A stretch of DNA of 64,000 nucleotides from Marinobacterium jannaschii DSM 6295 (GTDB taxonomy: Bacteria > Pseudomonadota > Gammaproteobacteria > Pseudomonadales > Balneatricaceae), in assembly GCF_000620085.1 (NCBI RefSeq), contig NZ_KK211068.1, positions 1 to 64,000 on the forward strand. Reading direction: 5' to 3'. The notes beneath the pieces are model-generated. The model worked only from the letters and a program-made list of their open reading frames with translations. It made no database searches and was not told where the DNA came from. Both the position numbers and the translations under genes were made by a program. Shown here in pieces: positions 63,167 to 64,000 of the stretch (positions are counted from its first letter, which is position 1; each line of letters opens with the position of its first letter).

Positions 63167-63518
63167 GTTTTTCACAAGCCTCTTGGATGACTGCCTCAGG
63201 GGACAGTGGTTACATGAGATAACAAAGGCTGAATTCTACCCGAAACAGGCGGTTTTAGGCCAGAAAAGAGCCATCTCAATTCTGTAACAAAGCGACCCGA
63301 AAGATGCCCGCAGGCAGAGACAGGTGCATCTCGATGACAAAAATGAAAGAATGTCTTGCCGTTAACGCACAGCACTGTTAAACCAACTCAGCCACCGGAC
63401 GCAGACACCGAAATCAGGCAGTGACAGACTGCTGATGCAGACAGAGGATATTGAAGCGAATGATACAGACCACCTTCTCACCAGCACGCCTGTTCGGCTA
63501 AGTATTTGCCGGCATAGC
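63167..63518. other. Intergenic region between purL and mltF
   Basis: This 352-base divergent region has no gene. On the minus strand a TAGAAT-like -10 (near 63234) could serve purL. I see no palindromic PurR-type box (ACGCAAACGTTTGCGT) in it, so PurR control of purL as in E. coli is not supported by this sequence. Confidence 0.5.
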
Positions 63519-64000
63519 ATGAAGCTGTTTGACCTGCGTAAGAAAAAGGATCTTTTCCACCTGCTGGCCATGGTGGCACTGCTCTGTATCCCCGCTATTC
63601 TCAGCTATAACAGTAAAACCCAGCTTCAGGTTATCCGCGAGAGCGGTACGCTTCGCGTCGTCACCACCAACACCCACAGCACTTATTTTATCGAGCGCGA
63701 CAAACCGGCCGGCTTTGAGTACGAGCTGGTACAGGCATTCGCCGACCACCTTGGCGTCGAGGCCAAATTTGAGATCGCCAGCAATGTCGGCGACGTTATG
63801 GAAACCATACAACGTCGTGACGCGCACCTTGCCGCCGCGATGCTGACCGTCACGGCCGATCGCCTGCGCAGATTCGACTTTGCCCCGCCCTATATGTATA
63901 GCGCTTCCACCGTGGTATACCGGATTACCCGAGGTAAGGAGCCTCCGCGCTCGGTGCAGGACATGATTGGCCGGGAGGTGCGCATCGTCGCCAACAGCAG
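63519..64000 (+). CDS. mltF: Membrane-bound lytic murein transglycosylase F (5' part)
   Basis: The first 160 residues are in the window; the gene runs past the right edge. An N-terminal anchor (LLAMVALLCIPAILS) leads into the type-2 periplasmic-binding-like regulatory domain: LRVVTTNTHSTYFIERDKPAGFEYELV and LTVTADRLRRFDFAPPYM. MltF cuts peptidoglycan glycan strands with a C-terminal Slt domain that is not seen here. The start at ATG 63519 and the divergent purL match E. coli. Confidence 0.92.
   Translation, partial: MKLFDLRKKKDLFHLLAMVALLCIPAILSYNSKTQLQVIRESGTLRVVTTNTHSTYFIERDKPAGFEYELVQAFADHLGVEAKFEIASNVGDVMETIQRRDAHLAAAMLTVTADRLRRFDFAPPYMYSASTVVYRITRGKEPPRSVQDMIGREVRIVANS

Noticed and set aside
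1-64000. CRISPR arrays, insertion sequences, prophage, tRNA genes
   Set aside because: No regularly spaced repeats, transposase, integrase or cloverleaf-like sequence was seen on either strand.

Overview
This window is chromosomal DNA of a heterotrophic, probably marine gammaproteobacterium. Four things suggest a Pseudomonas/Oceanospirillum-type lineage: the gyrA-serC-pheA-hisC-tyrA/aroA-cmk-rpsA-ihfB order with a fused TyrA-AroA, the ubiG-mupP-yciK trio, the E. coli-like 'yci' genes (yciO, rnm, yciB, yciI, lapA/lapB), and the TRAP and phosphonate transporters. The exact genus cannot be read from this sequence; an Oceanospirillaceae-like organism is my inference. There is no phage, insertion sequence, CRISPR array or tRNA in the window, and almost all of it is ordinary, densely packed chromosome.

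Layout. 1-580: the 5' end of a 16S rRNA gene on the minus strand with its leader (boxA) and two tandem promoters. 572-3447: an orphan TAXI-type periplasmic binding protein and aceK. 3621-8598 (plus strand): pfkA, zapE and a three-gene group (acetyltransferase-like, polysaccharide deacetylase, CelD-like acyltransferase) that looks like envelope or exopolysaccharide modification. 8665-15351: a metallo-beta-lactamase-fold hydrolase, a CHAD protein paired with a Tat-exported protein of unknown function, a YbaK-domain protein, moeA, a small unknown gene and mobA. 15431-15600: a possible small RNA ending in a strong intrinsic terminator. 15894-21951: a phosphonate (2-aminoethylphosphonate type) group, phnX, a fused permease, ATPase, binding protein and a HutC-type GntR regulator, with matching palindromic operators in front of phnX and the binding-protein gene.

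22139-36724: central carbon metabolism. aceF, aceE and pdhR lie on the minus strand. Divergent from them is a TRAP transporter (dctPQM) followed by an FAD/Fe-S D-lactate dehydrogenase, a UspA protein and an AEC-family carrier. Two near-identical ATTGGTNNNACCAAT boxes sit at the pdhR and dctP promoters. This suggests one PdhR regulon covering import and oxidation of lactate or pyruvate and the pyruvate dehydrogenase complex. A Mak-like fructokinase follows.

36790-50527 (minus): a ComEA-like helix-hairpin-helix protein, pyrF, lapB/lapA, ihfB, rpsA, cmk, tyrA-aroA, hisC, pheA, serC and gyrA, mostly tightly spaced or overlapping. 50805-59164: ubiG-mupP-yciK, rluB, an H-NS-family protein, yciO, rnm, yciB, yciI, an OmpA-domain lipoprotein-like or periplasmic protein, and a DsrE/rhodanese pair. 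59267-64000: purL with a divergent, truncated mltF.

The most interesting points for follow-up are the candidate GGA-rich small RNA upstream of mobA, the paired operators that define two local regulons, the TGTAG/CTACA repeat cluster in front of aceE, and the unidentified Tat-exported protein with its CHAD partner.
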